Shown: positions 16,263 to 18,899 of the stretch, piece by piece
Layout of the letters: the number at the start of each line of letters is the position of its first letter
Position numbering within the stretch: position 1 is the stretch's first letter
Translations under genes and position numbers: made by a program
Assembly: GCA_022616595.1 (NCBI GenBank)
Contig: JAKEEL010000186.1
Location: forward strand, 1-18,899
Length of the DNA stretch: 18,899 bases
Origin: Methylococcaceae bacterium
Lineage (GTDB): Bacteria; Pseudomonadota; Gammaproteobacteria; Methylococcales; UBA1147
Reading direction: 5' to 3'
The notes under the pieces: model-generated
Told to the model about the DNA's origin: nothing
Database searches by the model: none
Seen by the model: only the letters and a program-made list of their open reading frames with translations

Positions 16263-16323
16263 GACCTGCCTCGCTTCATACCGATGAATCGGCGGCACGG
16301 TAATCGCGCGGGTCACGAATTAT

Positions 16324-16329
16324 TATAAT
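16324..16329 (+). promoter_or_regulatory. Perfect -10 hexamer in the epimerase-propeller gap
   Basis: TATAAT, 62 nt after the epimerase stop, within a local AT-rich patch. No acceptable -35 lies 15-19 nt upstream. It could be a second, distal promoter for the beta-propeller operon, with transcription starting near 16336. The 205-nt gap (16263-16467) holds no gene I can support. Confidence 0.3.
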
Positions 16330-16428
16330 CTGGAAGATTGGATCGCCCAGGTCAGCTAATGCCTTCGCTCGGGGCCGCAACAGCGGAATCCAGGAGGAAG
16401 CTTGGTCGCTCTATGGCGTTCCGGTTTT

Positions 16429-16437
16429 TGTTATGAT
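16429..16437 (+). promoter_or_regulatory. Extended -10 promoter for the beta-propeller/ABC operon
   Basis: TGTTATGAT is an extended -10 element (TG, one base, then TATGAT, five of six matches), 30 nt before the GTG start. Transcription would begin near 16444, leaving a short leader that contains the strong ribosome binding site GGGAGGAG at 16453-16460, 7 nt from the start codon. Confidence 0.5.
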
Positions 16438-16467
16438 GGGCCGTTTTTTTGAGGGAGGAGATGTAAC

Positions 16468-17433
16468 GTGACCAAGCTGTCGATGGGGCTGCCGTTGCTG
16501 GCGGGCATGATTCTAAGCCCCGCCCATGCCGACACCCTGTATGTCACGCTCGAGAAAGACAATGCCGTCGCGATCGTCGACGCCGCAAATCAGCAACTCG
16601 TGAAGACGCACGAGGTGGGTCAGCGTCCGCGCGGAATTGCGTTGAGTCCGGACGGCCGTCATCTTTTCGTTGCCGTGAGCGATGATAATACGATTTTAAA
16701 AATCGATACCGGCGATTTCAGCGTAAAAGCCCGCCTGCCCTCGGGCGACGATCCGGAAACCTTCGTTCTCGGATCTCAGGCAGACAAGCTCTACGTTTCC
16801 AACGAGGACGACAATCTGGTTACGGTGATCGATATTGTCTCGGGTGCGGCGATCAAAAAAATTCCGGTCGGGGTCGAACCCGAAGGGATTGCCGCGAGTC
16901 CCGATGGAAAATGGATTGTCAGCACCTCTGAAACGACTAATATGGTCCATTGGATCGATCCGGCCACGCTGGAAGTGGTCGCCAACACCTTGGTCGATCC
17001 GCGGCCCAGGGCGGCCGCGTTCAGCGAAGATTCCCGGCAGCTATGGGTAACTTCGGAAATCGGCGGATCTTTATCGGTGATCGATGTGGAATCGAAGCAG
17101 TTTCTAAAAAAAATCATCTTCGAAGTTCCGGGCGTTAGTTCCGGAACGATTCAACCGGTCGGTGTAGTGATCGATAAACATCGAAAGCACGGATACGTGG
17201 CGCTCGGCCCCGCGAATCGGGTCGCGGTCGTGGATGCCGCGACCCTGGAAGTCAAAAAATATCTGCTGGTCGGCCAACGGGTCTGGAATCTGGCTTTTTC
17301 GAGCGATCAAAAGTGGCTCTATACCACGAACGGTGTCAGCAACGATATTTCGATGATCGATCTCGAAGATCTCGAAGTTGTAAAATCTCTGTACGTCGGC
17401 CGGTATCCCTGGGGGGTGGTCGCCAAACCATGA
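16468..17433 (+). CDS. YVTN beta-propeller protein of PQQ-dependent catabolism type
   Basis: Periplasmic protein, 321 residues, resembling the beta-propeller family found beside PQQ-dependent alcohol oxidation genes. It has a signal peptide (MTKLSMGLPLLAGMILSPAHA, cleavage likely at 21/22) and then about seven blades of roughly 42 residues, each with the pattern YV(S/T)xxxDNxVxVID, a VGxxPxGIAxSPDG turn and so on: clear copies start near residues 23, 66, 108, 150, 194, 244 and 288. Binding of a ligand or protein is likely; no catalytic site is seen. The start is GTG, fixed by a strong ribosome binding site 7 nt upstream. The stop overlaps the ATG of the ABC ATPase (ATGA). YVTN repeats also occur in surface-layer and cytochrome-like proteins, but the ABC genes behind it favour the PQQ-linked family. 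Confidence 0.85.
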   Translation: MTKLSMGLPLLAGMILSPAHADTLYVTLEKDNAVAIVDAANQQLVKTHEVGQRPRGIALSPDGRHLFVAVSDDNTILKIDTGDFSVKARLPSGDDPETFVLGSQADKLYVSNEDDNLVTVIDIVSGAAIKKIPVGVEPEGIAASPDGKWIVSTSETTNMVHWIDPATLEVVANTLVDPRPRAAAFSEDSRQLWVTSEIGGSLSVIDVESKQFLKKIIFEVPGVSSGTIQPVGVVIDKHRKHGYVALGPANRVAVVDAATLEVKKYLLVGQRVWNLAFSSDQKWLYTTNGVSNDISMIDLEDLEVVKSLYVGRYPWGVVAKP

Positions 17434-18173
17434 AGCCGGAGATTGCCTTGGAGGTTCATGGTTTAAGCTATGCGTTCGGCCGAAAACCGGTACTGGAACG
17501 CATCGAGTTCCAGGTACGGGCCGGCGAATGCATGATGCTGCTCGGCCCGAACGGCGCCGGAAAGACTACTTTGTTTTCGCTGATCACGCGTCTCTATGAC
17601 AGCGTCCGGGGAACGATCCGAATCGCGGGATTCGATCTTAAGAAGAAGACCGCCTCGGCGCTCGCGAGACTCGGTGTCGTGTTCCAGCAAGCGACCCTGG
17701 ATCTAGACCTCAGCGTTCTGCAGAATCTCAAGTATCATGCGTCGCTGCATGGCATGGGAAGGAAGGCCGCGCTGAAAAGAATCCGGGATGAACTGGAACG
17801 GCAGGCGATGTTCGAGCGCCGCGATGAAAAAATCCGGCACTTGAACGGGGGACATCGGCGCAGAGTCGAAATCGCCCGGGCCTTGCTGCATGAACCGGCT
17901 ATCCTGTTGCTGGATGAACCGACCGTGGGACTCGATATTCCGAGCCGCGAGGGAATCGTGCGGTACATGCATGATTTGTGCACCGAGAAAGGCATCGCGG
18001 TGCTTTGGGCGACCCATCTGATCGATGAGGTCGCTCCGAGCGATCGGCTCGGGGTGATTCACCGGGGAAGGCTGCTTGCACAGGGTGGAGTCGATGAAAT
18101 TCTGAAGGCAACCGGCGCGCAAGATCTCGATGCCGCGTTCAGAAATCTGACCGGATCCGGCGGGAATCCTTGA
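17430..18173 (+). CDS. ABC transporter ATP-binding protein, PQQ-linked exporter type
   Basis: ATPase of an ABC-2 type transporter, 247 residues, acting at the inner-membrane face with the permease that follows. Visible motifs: Walker A GPNGAGKTT (39-47), Q-loop Gln86 in VVFQQATLD, signature LNGGHRRRVEIARAL (138-152), Walker B AILLLDEP (157-164) with Glu163, D-loop GLD and H-loop His196 (ATHLIDE). The signature reads LNGGH where most ABC proteins have LSGGQ. It overlaps the beta-propeller gene by 4 nt and is followed after one base by the permease, so the three form one operon. Related genes occur next to PQQ-dependent alcohol dehydrogenases (for example the ped cluster of Pseudomonas putida). 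The transported compound is unknown. The DrrA-type drug exporter ATPases are the next closest group. Confidence 0.88.
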   Translation: MKPEIALEVHGLSYAFGRKPVLERIEFQVRAGECMMLLGPNGAGKTTLFSLITRLYDSVRGTIRIAGFDLKKKTASALARLGVVFQQATLDLDLSVLQNLKYHASLHGMGRKAALKRIRDELERQAMFERRDEKIRHLNGGHRRRVEIARALLHEPAILLLDEPTVGLDIPSREGIVRYMHDLCTEKGIAVLWATHLIDEVAPSDRLGVIHRGRLLAQGGVDEILKATGAQDLDAAFRNLTGSGGNP

Positions 18174-18174
18174 G

Positions 18175-18899
18175 ATGAAAGCACTGCATTATATTCGCGC
18201 GCTTTCAGGGATCACCGAACGCGAGCTGCTCCGCTTTTTGCGTCAGCGGGAGCGTTTTGTCGCGGCGCTGGTGCGTCCCCTGGTCTGGTTGTTCGTGTTC
18301 GCCGCGGGATTCCGCTCGACTCTGGGAATCGCGATCATCCCTCCCTATGAGACCTATATTTTATACGAGGTCTACATCACGCCGGGTCTGATCGGCATGA
18401 TCCAGCTGTTCAACGGCATGCAAAGTTCCCTGTCGATGGTTTACGACCGCGAAATGGGCAGCATGAAAACGCTCTTGATCAGTCCCCTGCCGCGTTGGTT
18501 TCTGTTGACCGGTAAACTGCTTGCCGGCACCTCGGTGTCGGTCTTGCAAGTCTACACCTTCCTGCTGATCGCCTGGTTCTACGAGATCAGGCCGCCTTTG
18601 GAAGGCTTTTTGTGGCTCGTGCCGGCCTTGGTGATTTCCGGACTGATGCTGGGGTCCCTGGGGATGCTGCTATCATCGTTCATCAAACAGCTCGAGAATT
18701 TTGCGGGCGTCATGAATTTCGTGATTTTTCCGATGTTTTTCATGTCGACCGCGCTCTATCCTCTGTGGAAGATCCGGGAATCGAGCCAGGTGCTGTATCG
18801 GCTCGCGGAGTACAACCCTTTTTCTCAAGCGGTCGAGTTGATCCGTTTCGCGCTGTACGGGCAATTCAATCAGTATGCTCTGATCTATACCTTGATCGC
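18175..18899 (+). CDS. ABC-2 type permease, PedC-like (cut by window edge)
   Basis: Membrane subunit of the ABC transporter above. From the ATG at 18175 the frame stays open for 241 codons to the window end; the family is about 260-280 residues, so only the last part, probably the final helix, is missing. Hydrophobic segments lie at about 28-45, 61-80, 108-135, 142-165 and 174-195. Family features include the ARG/Glu-rich start before helix 1 (ERELLRFLRQRERF), the loop VYDREMGSMKTLLISPLPRW (about 88-107), typical of ABC-2 exporters, and the later YNPFSQAVELIRFALYG segment (about 214-230). The ATPase stop and this ATG are separated by one base (TGAGATG). Similar permeases are found in phenylethanol/alcohol oxidation clusters. 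Substrate and direction are not visible; this fold normally exports. Confidence 0.9.
   Translation, partial: MKALHYIRALSGITERELLRFLRQRERFVAALVRPLVWLFVFAAGFRSTLGIAIIPPYETYILYEVYITPGLIGMIQLFNGMQSSLSMVYDREMGSMKTLLISPLPRWFLLTGKLLAGTSVSVLQVYTFLLIAWFYEIRPPLEGFLWLVPALVISGLMLGSLGMLLSSFIKQLENFAGVMNFVIFPMFFMSTALYPLWKIRESSQVLYRLAEYNPFSQAVELIRFALYGQFNQYALIYTLI

Noticed and set aside
15378..16316. 312-residue minus-strand open frame
   Set aside because: Shadow of the dipeptide epimerase; its own translation shows no recognisable fold or motif.
16359..16436. 25-codon leader-like ORF before the beta-propeller gene
   Set aside because: Poor ribosome binding site, overlaps the extended -10 promoter, and the peptide has no PqqA-like Glu/Tyr core.

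Overview
The window is chromosomal DNA from a gammaproteobacterium. The best marker is the block argH (divergent) - algZ - algR - hemC - hemD - hemX - hemY, an order well known from Pseudomonas and relatives. The right edge opens an operon of the PQQ-dependent alcohol-catabolism type (beta-propeller, ABC ATPase, ABC-2 permease). Together with a dipeptide epimerase this would fit a methylotroph or methanotroph such as a member of Methylococcales, but that placement is inference; no 16S rRNA, methanol dehydrogenase or methane monooxygenase gene is visible. I see no insertion sequence, phage gene, CRISPR array, tRNA or rRNA gene, and no sign of recent transfer.

Layout: (1) 1-725, minus: N-terminal half of argininosuccinate lyase (argH), cut by the window edge. 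(2) 771-7070, plus: algZ and algR (LytS-type sensor and LytTR response regulator) run straight into hemC, hemD, hemX and hemY (middle steps of tetrapyrrole synthesis plus two membrane partner proteins). Genes overlap by 4 nt or lie close together; an extended -10 promoter just after algR probably gives the hem genes their own transcription. (3) 14898-7108, minus: prlC-ubiD (4-nt overlap), then after a 121-nt gap full of inverted repeats, a periplasmic adaptor and an RND pump gene (6-nt gap). (4) 15180-16262, plus: an enolase-superfamily dipeptide epimerase, divergent from prlC. (5) 16468-18899, plus: a YVTN beta-propeller protein, an ABC ATPase and an ABC-2 permease (cut by the right edge), packed as one operon behind an extended -10 promoter.

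How the genes fit together: hemC and hemD turn porphobilinogen into uroporphyrinogen III; hemX and hemY are membrane-anchored proteins of the same pathway; algZR is an upstream two-component system. prlC (cytosolic oligopeptidase) and the epimerase both act on short peptides and share one divergent control region, a plausible peptide or murein-peptide salvage pair. ubiD serves ubiquinone synthesis. The adaptor and pump would export a small molecule using an outer-membrane channel coded elsewhere. The right-hand operon is a transporter of unknown substrate linked by family to periplasmic PQQ-dependent alcohol oxidation.

Most of the window is well-known core biology and I did not find a convincing new system. 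The points most worth a second look are the inverted-repeat cluster before the efflux operon, the PQQ-linked transporter at the right edge, the unusual translation start of hemC, and the duplicated Shine-Dalgarno block before algZ.
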